64,000 nt of DNA from Dactylosporangium sucinum (GTDB taxonomy: Bacteria > Actinomycetota > Actinomycetes > Mycobacteriales > Micromonosporaceae): contig NZ_BMPI01000035.1 in the NCBI RefSeq assembly GCF_014647515.1, forward strand, positions 1 through 64,000, in the 5' to 3' direction. The position numbers were made by a program, and so were the translations under genes. Under the pieces are notes generated by a model. It was not told the origin of the DNA, searched no databases, and saw nothing but the letters and a program-made list of their open reading frames with translations. Positions 21,351 through 28,616 of the stretch are shown here, one piece after another. The number at the start of each line of letters is the position of its first letter. Position 1 is the first letter of the stretch.

Positions 21351-21721
21351 GCGGTGTCCATCCCGGTCGGCAGCCGCCGCGGCGACCCGGCCAGCATCTG
21401 CTCGTCGGCGGCCCGCAGCACCGCCTTCTCCCGCTCGGACAGGCCCGCCCACGTCGGGTCCTCCAGGCCGTGGGCCGCCATCAGCCGGCGGAGGATGGCG
21501 CGGTGCCGGTGGGCGTCGGCGTCGACCTCCGCGGACAGCTGGCGGGCGAACCGCAGCTCGGCCGCCAGGACCGGCAGCGCCGCCATCACAGCCTTCGCCG
21601 CGGCCCGGTCGGCGTTCAGCAGGACGTCGCCGTGCGGGTCCGTCGCGTACGGGGCCAACGCCTGTACAGCAGCCTCAACCGCCGCCGCCTGCACCTCAGC
21701 CGGGAACTCGACGTCGCTCAT
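21347..21721 (-). CDS. Helical Ala-rich protein, 124 aa
   Basis: ATG 21721 overlaps the upstream stop. Several amphipathic helices ('AEVQAAAVEAAVQALAPYA', 'LAAELRFARQLSAEVDADAHRHRA'). Unknown function. Confidence 0.5.
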   Translation of the reverse strand: MSDVEFPAEVQAAAVEAAVQALAPYATDPHGDVLLNADRAAAKAVMAALPVLAAELRFARQLSAEVDADAHRHRAILRRLMAAHGLEDPTWAGLSEREKAVLRAADEQMLAGSPRRLPTGMDTA

Positions 21722-21921
21722 CGCTCACCCTCCTCAGGTGCAGGCCCGGGCCGCGGCGCGACGTGCACAGCCCGCGGGTCGCCCGCGTCGACGTACGTCT
21801 GCCCGTCGGCGGCCAGGGCGAGCTCACCGGAGAGGAACCGGGCGAAGTCCTCAACCGCCCGCCGGTCACCCTCGGGCAGTTGGTCGAGCGGCACACCCGT
21901 ACCGCAGCGCAGCGGCCTCAC
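21718..21921 (-). CDS. Hypothetical protein, 67 aa
   Basis: GTG 21921 overlaps the upstream stop. 'EGDRRAVEDFARFLSGELALAADG' helix and a Pro-rich tail. Unknown. Confidence 0.45.
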   Translation of the reverse strand: MRPLRCGTGVPLDQLPEGDRRAVEDFARFLSGELALAADGQTYVDAGDPRAVHVAPRPGPAPEEGER

Positions 21922-22160
21922 CGGTCCGTCTCCGTCCAGATGCTCGGCTCCCGGCACCACTCGGCGGCCTCGGCCAGCGCGTTCGCGGACACCTCGTCGC
22001 CGAGCAGGCCGGTCTTGCGCTGGCTGGCGGCGGCCCGGTCGAGGTAGGCGGCGATCCGCTCCCGCTCGGCGGCGCGGATCTGCTCCGTCTCGGCGCGGCG
22101 GAGACCCCACGGGTCGGCGATGGCGTCCAGCACCTGCCGCGCGAAGATCGCGGCGCTCAC
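21918..22160 (-). CDS. Hypothetical helical protein, 80 aa
   Basis: GTG 22160. 'VLDAIADPWGLRRAETEQIRAAERERIAAYLDRAAASQRK' is a long charged helix. Unknown. Confidence 0.5.
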   Translation of the reverse strand: MSAAIFARQVLDAIADPWGLRRAETEQIRAAERERIAAYLDRAAASQRKTGLLGDEVSANALAEAAEWCREPSIWTETDR

Positions 22161-22447
22161 CGACCGGCCTCCAGGTCGGCGACACGGTTGATGTCGAACC
22201 CGGCCACCGCCGCGTGCAACCGGCGCAGCCGCTCCACATCCGCGTCCGTCCAGTCGTGCCGGGCCGCCAGCTCCCGCATCGCGCCGCCGCCCTGATCGAC
22301 GTCACCACCCGACGGGTCGCCATCCCAGCCGACGAGGATGCCGTACAGCCACGCGAAGTCGGGTGTAGCACCCCAGTCCTGCGAGCTGAGCGCCATCGTC
22401 GACCCGGCCGAGTCGAGCGCCGCGTGCAGGTCCGCCAGGTCGCTCAC
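22157..22447 (-). CDS. Hypothetical protein, 96 aa
   Basis: GTG 22447 overlaps the upstream stop. 'PDFAWLYGILVGWDG' then a helix pair 'AMRELAARHDWTDADVERLRRLHAAVAGF'. Unknown. Confidence 0.5.
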   Translation of the reverse strand: MSDLADLHAALDSAGSTMALSSQDWGATPDFAWLYGILVGWDGDPSGGDVDQGGGAMRELAARHDWTDADVERLRRLHAAVAGFDINRVADLEAGR

Positions 22448-22635
22448 CGCGCCACCGCCTGGTACTCGCTCAGCCGCAGGGGCAGGCCCTCCGCCACGCA
22501 GTCGCGGCAGCCGGCCACGCACACCTCCACGAAGTGGGTGCGGCGGTAGTCGAGATGGCACAGCTGCTTGCCGTGCGACGAGCAGCAGACGCCGGCGGAC
22601 GGCTTGGTGCAGCGGGCGCACGTGGTCGTGGTCAT
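22444..22635 (-). CDS. Cys-rich zinc-finger-like protein, 63 aa
   Basis: ATG 22635. Seven Cys and three His: 'TCARCTKPSAGVCCSSHG' and 'VCVAGCRDC' support two zinc sites. Could bind nucleic acid or protein; function unknown. Confidence 0.55.
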   Translation of the reverse strand: MTTTTCARCTKPSAGVCCSSHGKQLCHLDYRRTHFVEVCVAGCRDCVAEGLPLRLSEYQAVAR

Positions 22636-23075
22636 CGGGCACCGGCCCGCGCCGCCACCACCGCGGCCGTCGCCTCCGCGACCCGGCGCCGCATCGGCTC
22701 ACCCACCCCGGCCAGCTCGGCCGGCGTGAACGAGTCGACACCCGCCTCCGGGGCCAACACCGCCACGATCGGCGGCGGGGTTTCGAAGTCGTCGCACCGG
22801 GCCTCCGCGATCGCGCGGGCCCGGTCGTAGCGGCCCGCCTGCCATACGTCGCCGGTGTAGCCTGCGGCGTTCGGCCCCCACCAGGCGTTCCAGCGGTTCG
22901 ACCACAGCAGGAACGGCATCCCGTCCAGCGGGCCGGCGGCAGGACGCTCCCGCCAGAACGTGCCGTCGCCGTCGCCGTGACGGTCGTCGGCGTGCTGCGG
23001 TCTGGTGCAGACGTGCACGCCGATCGCGGACGTCATGGTGTCGCCGCAGGTCGCGGCATCGGTGATCGTGGTCAT
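22632..23075 (-). CDS. Hypothetical protein, 147 aa
   Basis: ATG 23075 behind AAGGAG. 'MPFLLWSNRWNAWWGPNAAGYTGDVWQAGRYDRARAI' is an aromatic-rich segment seen in small actinophage proteins (recall), followed by a helical tail. Function unknown. Confidence 0.55.
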   Translation of the reverse strand: MTTITDAATCGDTMTSAIGVHVCTRPQHADDRHGDGDGTFWRERPAAGPLDGMPFLLWSNRWNAWWGPNAAGYTGDVWQAGRYDRARAIAEARCDDFETPPPIVAVLAPEAGVDSFTPAELAGVGEPMRRRVAEATAAVVAARAGAR

Positions 23076-23218
23076 CGGGTCTCCTTCGGGTTCGTCACGG
23101 GCGTGATGTCGCCCAGGTTGGTGTGGTGGCGTTCCCAGACGCCGCAGCCGCAGCGCAGGCAGTCCGGGCAGACGCAGTAGGTGTCGTTCGGGTCGGCGGC
23201 CCCGAGGTCAGTCGTCAT
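23072..23218 (-). CDS. 48-aa Cys-cluster protein
   Basis: ATG 23218; its stop overlaps the next gene's start by 4 nt. 'YCVCPDCLRCGCGVWERHH' holds five Cys in 12 residues, plus two His, a strong metal-binding cluster in a mini-protein. Confidence 0.55.
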   Translation of the reverse strand: MTTDLGAADPNDTYCVCPDCLRCGCGVWERHHTNLGDITPVTNPKETR

Positions 23219-23456
23219 CGACGCCACCCCCGGACTCGCAGAAGCTGCACGGCGCCACGACGTGGCAGCGGCAGAACGGCTCCCAGTCCTCCTCCGCCGT
23301 CGACACCGGCTCGACCACCTTCGGCCGGCGGGCGTACGCGGCGCGGCGGCGGGCGTTCCGGGCGTCCTTCTTCGCCTGCCGCTCAGCCGCGCGCTGCTGG
23401 GCGATGGCCTCGCCGAGCTGACGGGCCGCCTCCCACATGTCGTCGACGTTGGCCAT
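23208..23456 (-). CDS. Basic protein with Cys motif, 82 aa
   Basis: ATG 23456. Basic helix 'AAERQAKKDARNARRRAAYARR', then 'PFCRCHVVAPCSFCES' (four Cys, one His). Possible zinc-dependent nucleic-acid binder. Overlaps the next gene by 11 nt. Confidence 0.5.
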   Translation of the reverse strand: MANVDDMWEAARQLGEAIAQQRAAERQAKKDARNARRRAAYARRPKVVEPVSTAEEDWEPFCRCHVVAPCSFCESGGGVDDD

Positions 23457-23683
23457 CAGGCGCCGCCCTGCTCGAACTGCGAGTCCAGGTAACGGTCGAC
23501 GTAGGTCTCCCAGATCTCGGCCTCGCGTCCGGCCATGTGCGGCATCCGCGTCAGCAGAAACACCGACATGCCGGGGAACCACTGGCACTCGGACGTCTCG
23601 TGGCCGAACGGGCCGCCGCGCTCATCACCACAGGTTGAGCAGTTCGTGTTGCGCCGGCCGAAGCCCGTCTTGACCTCGGCCAT
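23456..23683 (-). CDS. Hypothetical protein with CxxC, 75 aa
   Basis: ATG 23683. 'TNCSTCGDERGGPFGHETSEC' (three Cys, one His) and a helix 'AEIWETYVDRYLDSQFE'. Unknown. Confidence 0.5.
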   Translation of the reverse strand: MAEVKTGFGRRNTNCSTCGDERGGPFGHETSECQWFPGMSVFLLTRMPHMAGREAEIWETYVDRYLDSQFEQGGA

Positions 23684-23997
23684 CAGGCACCGCCCGGCTC
23701 GTCGTCGAGCGGGTTCGCGGCCAGCCACGCCGCCCGCTGCTCACGGTTCGCGCCGTAGTAGATCGTCGGCGACCACAAGTCGCCCGGCAGCTCCCGCGCC
23801 GACACGTCATCGAGCGCCGACCGCAGCTCGTCGAACTTCCGCAGCGTCGTCTCGGCGGCGCGCACCTGCCTCGACGCCACCGGGTACACGTTCGACAGCA
23901 GCGTCACCGCGCGCAGCACCTCGTCACGGGTGGCCTGCAGCTTCTCGCCTAGCTCGACATGCTGGCGGCGGGACAGGCCCGGCTTCCGCGCGGTCAC
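23683..23997 (-). CDS. Hypothetical helical protein, 104 aa
   Basis: GTG 23997 overlaps the upstream stop. Long helical N-terminus ('RQHVELGEKLQATRDEVLRAVTLLSN', 'VRAAETTLRKFDELRSALDDV'), then 'NREQRAAWLAANPL'. Unknown. Confidence 0.5.
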   Translation of the reverse strand: MTARKPGLSRRQHVELGEKLQATRDEVLRAVTLLSNVYPVASRQVRAAETTLRKFDELRSALDDVSARELPGDLWSPTIYYGANREQRAAWLAANPLDDEPGGA

Positions 23998-24299
23998 GCT
24001 GCCACCCACTCGCGGAAGATCGCGTCGACCTCGGCCTCCAGCCGGTCGTACTCGCGGTTGAACTCGGCCTGCGACGCGCCGTCGGGCAGCACCCAGTAGA
24101 TGAGCACCTGCACCAGCAGGTCGGGGTCGAGCGGCGCTTCGGCGACGTGCGGCGGCAGCCAGTCGCCGATGTCGTTCCAGCCGTCCTCGCAGACGACCTT
24201 GACGTTGCGGCCGCAGTTCGCCTGGCAGGGGCAGCGCCGGTCGGGCAGGACGCTCCACGCGTCGACGACGTTGGCGGGGATGGGCTTCGGTCTGGGCAT
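23994..24299 (-). CDS. Cys-motif protein heading the 28-gene operon
   Basis: 101 residues, ATG 24299 with GGAG; the ribosome site overlaps one CTTGCGGTGG element of the repeat region upstream. 'DRRCPCQANCGRNVKVV' (three Cys), then a helical acidic C-terminus. First gene of the chain down to 15.98 kb, so a promoter should lie in 24300-24690. Confidence 0.5.
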   Translation of the reverse strand: MPRPKPIPANVVDAWSVLPDRRCPCQANCGRNVKVVCEDGWNDIGDWLPPHVAEAPLDPDLLVQVLIYWVLPDGASQAEFNREYDRLEAEVDAIFREWVAA

Positions 24300-24308
24300 G
24301 GCGGGCTC

Positions 24309-24710
24309 CTTGCGGTGGTCGTGGGTTGGGGTCAGAACGGCGGCGAGGAATCGACGGCCGTCGCTCTTGCGGTGGCTGCGGTGGGTGCGGTGGCACTTTT
24401 CCCGGCCTTGATGGGGATCCGAGTTTTTTCCCACCCCCCATACGTCCGGTTTGGTATGGCAATGTGGCGCTTTGTGGGAGGGGGTAAAACTTGCAGCGCG
24501 TACCCGCGAAGGCCTCAAGATCTTTCTATCCACCGCAAGAACGTCGAACGTCGATTGTTCACCTGGGTTGACCTGGGATGTTCCGGCGCGGTCCTTGCGG
24601 TGGGTCTCACGATCCGGGATTTCCAGCCACCGCACGGAGATCCAAGGTTGCGGTGGATAGCGCGAACCTGCGGGGGATAGCACCAACTCAGCCACCGCTA
24701 TCCCCCGCAG
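24309..24710. repeat. Iteron-like repeat region, candidate origin
   Basis: A nearly gene-free 390-bp stretch between the replication ATPase and the next operon. CTTGCGGTGG occurs at 24309-24318, 24366-24375 and 24594-24603, inverted at 24530-24539, and as GTTGCGGTGG at 24647-24656. The longer TTGCGGTGGATAG is at 24648-24660 and inverted at 24526-24538; the variant CTGCGGGGGATAGC is at 24668-24681 and inverted at 24697-24710. CCTGGG is also repeated (24562, 24572), and AT-richer patches occur at 24395-24430 and 24480-24535. Such iterons plus an adjacent replication gene are typical of plasmid or phage origins. Confidence 0.55.
24668..24710 (-). terminator. 14-bp perfect hairpin at end of replication gene
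   Basis: CTGCGGGGGATAGC (24668-24681) and its exact inverse (24697-24710) enclose a 15-nt loop that contains the stop codon of the 24688-26457 gene. It could terminate that transcript, although there is no T-run, and its arms belong to the iteron family, so it may instead be a protein-binding palindrome. Confidence 0.45.
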
Positions 24711-26457
24711 CCCCCGCAGCGGGCTCCTCGGCACTCTCCTCGGCTCGCTGCACCAGCCAGAACGACCAGACCTTCGAGTGGCTGTCCTGCTCGCCCTGCA
24801 GCTGAAACTCGCCATGCCACGACCCGACCTCCGGCGGCAGCATCCGGCCCAACCCGGACGCGACCGGCATACGGCCCGTCTTCGTACGCAGGAACGTCTC
24901 GCCCCAGTCGTGGGTCGTCGCGTGCGTGTAGTCGTCAGGCGTCGCCGAGTCGACCAACTTGGAAGCCGACACCCGTTCGCCACCGAACAGACGCCACCAC
25001 GAGGCGTAGAACGCAGCCCACATGTTCTCCTCGGGGTCGTTCGCCGCCATGTGCTTCGCGTTCTTCGCAAAGTCCCGCAGGCCGATGAAGTCGAGCAGGC
25101 CGGCGGTCGCCGACGCCCAGGGCGTGAACGTCCGCATCGGCGTCTCGATCCGGTTCGCCCCAGCGACGATCCAGGCCCGCATCAGCACGAGCAGGTGGTA
25201 GAGCACCCGAGCGCGGTTGTCTGCCTTCTGGAGCCATTCCTCCAGGTCGCCGAGCTTGAACTGCGACGTCGGGCGGAGCTCCGGCTCGGGCATCTTCGCG
25301 TCGAGCTGCGACAGCAGCGATCGGGACTTGTTGTCCCCGACGATGGACAGGTTGTTGCCCGTCACGAACCAGGTGCGGTCGTTCGGCGCGCGGACGGCGG
25401 AGCCGGCGCTGTTGCTGCCCAACTCCCGGTCGGACCAGGTCCTCATGGTCAGCATCGCGGCGAGCGTCGCCGAGTCGACCGGTGTTCCCTTCGGGACGTT
25501 GTCGAGCACGACGGCGGCACCGCCCTTGTCGAGCAGGATCGACGTGATCGCCTTGCGCAGCTCGGGCTCGTCGTCAATCCACGCCCTCGTGAACCCGCTG
25601 TAGATCTTCGTGACGATCATGCAGAGCAGGGTCTTGCCGGTGGCCTGCGACTTCGCGTCGATCGCGCCCATCGGCACCAGGGCGCCACCGAGGTAGGTGC
25701 GCACCAACGGGGCGAACAGCATCGCAACGTAGTTGCTTTTGCTGGCCCGGTCGACCCACGGGAAGTCACCGAGGAGATCGCCGAGAATGAACTCCTTCGC
25801 GATCTTGATCTGGTTCTCATTCGGCCGGTCCGGGATCGGCGGAAGTTGCAGCAGCGGCTCGTAGATGAGGCCGGCCACCTCGTCGTAGCCAGGTGTCTGG
25901 ACCAGCACACCGTCGGGGCGGAAGAACGGCGCCGTGACGATGCCGTACAGCGGTGGGAGCTTCGGCCACTCCTGCGTCGCGAGGACGTCCTTGCAGATCT
26001 CCAGTGCCGGGGACGTCTCCTCATCGACGATGACCCGTTCACCCTCCACGTTTCTGGCCACCCGCTGGTACGTGAACGTGTGGGTTGCGAGAAGCCGCCG
26101 AAGCCGGTTCGGGCTGATGATGGTGAAGACCCTGCTCGGCGCATCGTCATCCACGACGGTTCCCGAGGGCGCCTCGACGACGACAGGCTGGCCGGCGGCG
26201 ACGTAGATGTCGGGCAGGATGCCAAGGTTCATTGCGTCGGTCACCGCCTCGATCTGTTCTGGGTTGGTGCGGAGCAGGATGTGGGGCCGGTTCCGCCGGG
26301 GGTTCTGCTCGTCGGCGCGGGCGAGCAGTGCGAGCTGTTCGGCCCGCCGCTGGGCGGCGCGCTCCTTGTCGGCCTGTTTGGCGAGGAACCGTTCGTGGCG
26401 TTCGCGGGCCTCGCGAGCCTTGTTGGACTCGACAGGTGGCTCTTCCACGGTCGTCAC
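24688..26457 (-). CDS. Replication-type P-loop ATPase (primase/helicase-like)
   Basis: 589 residues. A charged helical N-terminus (1-50) precedes 'LPPLYGIVTAPFFRPDGVLVQTPGYDE' (about 167-193), the linker typical of phage/plasmid primase-helicase and DUF927-like proteins. Walker A is 'AKSQATGKT' (Lys275-Thr276), Walker B 'AAVVLDN' (Asp319-Asn320), and 'DRTWFVTGNNLSI' resembles a sensor-1 Asn motif. I read it as the helicase half of a replication initiator; no primase catalytic motif is evident. It is a single-gene unit set off by hairpins on both sides and adjoins the iteron-like region. SF3/AAA+ subfamily is not settled. Confidence 0.65.
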   Translation of the reverse strand: MTTVEEPPVESNKAREARERHERFLAKQADKERAAQRRAEQLALLARADEQNPRRNRPHILLRTNPEQIEAVTDAMNLGILPDIYVAAGQPVVVEAPSGTVVDDDAPSRVFTIISPNRLRRLLATHTFTYQRVARNVEGERVIVDEETSPALEICKDVLATQEWPKLPPLYGIVTAPFFRPDGVLVQTPGYDEVAGLIYEPLLQLPPIPDRPNENQIKIAKEFILGDLLGDFPWVDRASKSNYVAMLFAPLVRTYLGGALVPMGAIDAKSQATGKTLLCMIVTKIYSGFTRAWIDDEPELRKAITSILLDKGGAAVVLDNVPKGTPVDSATLAAMLTMRTWSDRELGSNSAGSAVRAPNDRTWFVTGNNLSIVGDNKSRSLLSQLDAKMPEPELRPTSQFKLGDLEEWLQKADNRARVLYHLLVLMRAWIVAGANRIETPMRTFTPWASATAGLLDFIGLRDFAKNAKHMAANDPEENMWAAFYASWWRLFGGERVSASKLVDSATPDDYTHATTHDWGETFLRTKTGRMPVASGLGRMLPPEVGSWHGEFQLQGEQDSHSKVWSFWLVQRAEESAEEPAAGAAGDSGG

Positions 26458-26474
26458 GGCGCCGTCCCCCGTCG

Positions 26475-26514
26475 GCCGGCCGCCCGCAGGGACGTGCCGC
26501 TACGGGCGGCCGGC
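26475..26514 (-). terminator. 12-bp GC hairpin in leader of replication gene
   Basis: GCCGGCCGCC(CG) at 26475-26486 pairs perfectly with 26503-26514 across a 16-nt loop, 18 nt before the ATG at 26457. There is no U-tract on either side. It may be an attenuator controlling expression of the replication ATPase, or a protein site. Confidence 0.5.
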
Positions 26515-26533
26515 ATTGTGGTGTGCACTGCTT

Positions 26534-26565
26534 GGACCCCTTCCGGGTCGGCGGATGAGGGGTCC
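26534..26565 (-). terminator. Hairpin after 26567 gene
   Basis: GGACCCC (26534-26540) and GGGGTCC (26559-26565) form a 7-bp stem immediately after the stop of the leftward gene, probably ending that operon before the replication gene. Confidence 0.45.
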
Positions 26566-26566
26566 G

Positions 26567-26791
26567 TCAGGTGGTGGGGGAGTCGACCTGCTCGGTGAGG
26601 AGCAGGCGGAAGCCGTCCTCGGCGAACCTGCCGTAGCCGACGCGGGTCGCCTCGCGACCACGGCTGCTGCGGTAGCCGAACCAGACATCGTCCCCGATCG
26701 GGACGGCGTGCATGTCCCCGTCGTGGTCCGCGTCGAGACCGCAGGCGCCGAATTGGCTACGGGAGCGGCACAGGGTGGCCTGGGCGCTCAT
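26567..26791 (-). CDS. Hypothetical protein, 74 aa
   Basis: ATG 26791 overlaps the upstream stop. 'DDVWFGYRSSRGREATRVGYGRFAEDGFRLLL' reads as strands; two Cys and two His in the first 30 residues. Unknown. Confidence 0.5.
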   Translation of the reverse strand: MSAQATLCRSRSQFGACGLDADHDGDMHAVPIGDDVWFGYRSSRGREATRVGYGRFAEDGFRLLLTEQVDSPTT

Positions 26792-27015
26792 CGGACCGCA
26801 CCCGCCAGCCGGAGCAGCGCCCCGGCGCACACCTCGGCGACCCGGTCCGGGTCGGAGTTCCGCAGCGCCTCGGTCAGCCGCGCCTGGTCCCAGCGGAGTC
26901 CGGCGTAGGCGACCATCGCGTCGATGGCCTCGTCGAACGTGCCGGGGAACGGCTTCATCCCGGCGCGCGGGTCGACGATCTGCGAGGCCGCGGTGACGAT
27001 GTCGGCGGCGCTCAC
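26788..27015 (-). CDS. Paralogue of the 13646-13882 product
   Basis: 75 residues from GTG 27015. Shares 'PGTFDEAIDAMV' and 'DPDRVAEVCAGALLRLAGA' with the gene at 13646. Helical throughout; function unknown. Confidence 0.55.
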   Translation of the reverse strand: MSAADIVTAASQIVDPRAGMKPFPGTFDEAIDAMVAYAGLRWDQARLTEALRNSDPDRVAEVCAGALLRLAGAVR

Positions 27016-27344
27016 CAGGCACCGCCCGATGGCCAGCGGCCGAGCAGGATCTCGCCAGCGGCCAACATCTCGCTGGGGTTGTGATCGCTGGTGGCCAGCC
27101 CGCTCAGGCCGTACCCGCGCAGGGCGTCGGTCGAGACGATCAGGTGCGGACGGACGATGATCTCGCCGAGGATGAACTGGTGCGTGCGGTCGCTGCCGTA
27201 CCGCAGCGGGTGGTGGCCTGCGACGCGGCTCGCACCGACGAAGCTCACCATGTCGTCGCCCTGGTGCTGGACGTAGAGCCAGGCTGGGACGTGGCGGGCG
27301 TTCTCACCGAACATGACCTGGGCCATGTCGAGGTTGCCGTGCAT
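27012..27344 (-). CDS. Hypothetical protein, 110 aa
   Basis: ATG 27344. 'VPAWLYVQHQGDDMVSFVGASRVAGHHPLRYG' beta-rich, then 'LIVSTDALRGYGLSGLATSDHNPSEM'. Unknown. Confidence 0.5.
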   Translation of the reverse strand: MHGNLDMAQVMFGENARHVPAWLYVQHQGDDMVSFVGASRVAGHHPLRYGSDRTHQFILGEIIVRPHLIVSTDALRGYGLSGLATSDHNPSEMLAAGEILLGRWPSGGAW

Positions 27345-27529
27345 CAGGCACCGGCCAGGATGCGCCGGAAGTGCCGCAGGCTCTTGGCCTCGGCGAGGGC
27401 GTCGCGGAGGTGGTTGGCGTAGGCGGCGTCGCGGCGGATGAGGCGCCGGCGGCGGTCCTCGCGGCGGGCGCGGGCGTCGGTGGTGATGGTGCGCGTGGCG
27501 CCGATCTTGCTAGGCTGTGCGTGCGACAT
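27344..27529 (-). CDS. Basic helical protein, 61 aa
   Basis: ATG 27529. Very basic ('ARARREDRRRRLIRRDAAYANHLRDALAEAKSLRHFRR'); may bind nucleic acid. First gene of a four-gene leftward unit. The 75-bp gap to the XRE gene holds no gene. Confidence 0.5.
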   Translation of the reverse strand: MSHAQPSKIGATRTITTDARARREDRRRRLIRRDAAYANHLRDALAEAKSLRHFRRILAGA

Positions 27530-27604
27530 GGTCGGGGTCCTCTCCCGGCTAACGGCCCAGCATCAGGCGCTTCCGACGCCGCTGGGCCTTTGTCGTGTGT
27601 GGGG

Positions 27605-27841
27605 TCAGGCGACGGTCTGGCGGGGCTGGGTGATCTCGTCGAGGGAGACGCCGAGCCGGGCTGCGATGCGGTTCCGCAGTGCCACGCCGGGCTGGCCGGT
27701 GCCGCGTTCGATGCGGCTCAGGTGCGATACGTCGGTCTCGAGGTCGCGGGCGAACGCCGTCAGTGAGAGCCCGGCGCGGTCGCGCATTTCGCGAACCCTG
27801 GCTCCGTCGATGACGAGGAGCGATCGTGGTCTCGTGGCCAT
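27605..27841 (-). CDS. XRE-family repressor, 78 aa
   Basis: HTH_3 domain spanning nearly the whole protein: 'VREMRDRAGLSLTAFARDLETDVSHLSRIERGTGQPGVALRNRIAARLGVSL'. The upstream ATG at 27850 overlaps the -10 TAGAAT (27854-27849), so the true start is ATG 27841 on a leaderless mRNA. Divergent from the regulator at 27920; the palindrome between them is the likely operator. Confidence 0.75.
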   Translation of the reverse strand: MATRPRSLLVIDGARVREMRDRAGLSLTAFARDLETDVSHLSRIERGTGQPGVALRNRIAARLGVSLDEITQPRQTVA

Positions 27842-27848
27842 GTACGCC

Positions 27849-27900
27849 ATTCTACGCCGAATTTAGCTACAGGCAAGCCGCAGTGGCCAAATCCGGCCAC
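27849..27900. promoter_or_regulatory. Divergent promoter and GTGGCC palindrome
   Basis: Leftward promoter: TTGCCT, 16-nt spacer, TAGAAT (27854-27849), start ATG 7 nt on. GTGGCCAAATCCGGCCAC (27883-27900) is an inverted repeat with 6-bp arms lying just upstream of both genes, suited to an XRE dimer. Confidence 0.6.
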
Positions 27901-27919
27901 GAACGTGGAGGATGACCGA

Positions 27920-28438
27920 ATGAACAACTGGGCACGCCTCGGCCAGGCCGTCATCAGCCGGCGGTCCCACCTCGGCTACACCAGCCGGCAGCAGTTCCAG
28001 GACGACACCGGCTTCCCGGCAAAAACACTCAGCGACCTGGAGAAACACCGCCGGGAGAACTTCGACGACTCCACACTCGGCCGCCTCGAACGGGCCCTGC
28101 AGTGGGAACCCGGCACCGCCCGGGCCATCCTCGACGAGCAGGCCGTGGCACAGCCGTCAACGGAGCTGGACCCGAGCTCGTTCCTGCTGTCCCGCACCCG
28201 TGAGCGCGTCCAGCGTCTGCTCGACCCGGATGGTCCGCTGGACCCGCAGACCCGGGCGACCGTGTCCGCGGCGATCTCGAACATCCTCGACCTGGTCGAG
28301 AAGCCGCCGCCGGCTGCGGAGGAGTTGCGGGGCGACGAGACGTTCGAGATGTTCCAGGCGACGGTCGCCGAGCACAACCGGCGGCAACGGGAAGAACTGG
28401 GTACGGGGGAGCGGCGCGACGAGACGGCGAGGCGGTAA
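27920..28438 (+). CDS. XRE-family HTH regulator, 172 aa
   Basis: ATG 27920 has GGAGG 8 nt upstream; the GTG at 27905 does not. The N-terminal HTH ('LGQAVISRRSHLGYTSRQQFQDDTGFPAKTLSDLEKH') resembles the plasmid/ICE regulators of actinomycetes. A helical C-terminal part (about 100-172) is probably an oligomerisation or partner-binding region. Pairs divergently with the 27605 repressor in a possible bistable switch. Confidence 0.7.
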   Translation: MNNWARLGQAVISRRSHLGYTSRQQFQDDTGFPAKTLSDLEKHRRENFDDSTLGRLERALQWEPGTARAILDEQAVAQPSTELDPSSFLLSRTRERVQRLLDPDGPLDPQTRATVSAAISNILDLVEKPPPAAEELRGDETFEMFQATVAEHNRRQREELGTGERRDETARR

Positions 28439-28542
28439 CCGCCACCAGCCGCCCGACCTTCCAGCTCGAAGATCGCCCGGTTACCTTCGCCTGCGACCCG
28501 GCCGCACCCGGGGCGTTTTACTGGCCGGGCGACTTTCTCTGA
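28435..28542 (+). pseudogene. 35-codon frame with GTA in place of GTG start
   Basis: A protein-like frame ('TFQLEDRPVTFACDPAAPG', 'FYWPGDFL') with strong third-position G/C begins exactly at GTAA overlapping the upstream TAA. Elsewhere in this window the same junction is GTGA, so a single G-to-A change would have turned GTG/TGA into GTA/TAA, removing the start but keeping the upstream stop. No other start fits. It is either a start-lost gene or one using rare GTA initiation. Confidence 0.4.
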
Positions 28543-28616
28543 ATCGGGGCCCGGCGGACGCTGTGGCTAACGGTCAGGCCCGCTCCGCGTGGCGGACGCG
28601 TCCTACTATGCCGCGG

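Noticed and set aside
20380..22549. Very long rightward frames opposite the small-gene chain
   Set aside because: Composition is Arg/Ser/Pro-rich and the leftward genes have ribosome sites and 4-nt overlaps throughout; shadow only.
24309..24710. Repeat region as a CRISPR array
   Set aside because: No regular spacer length, both orientations, and no cas genes.
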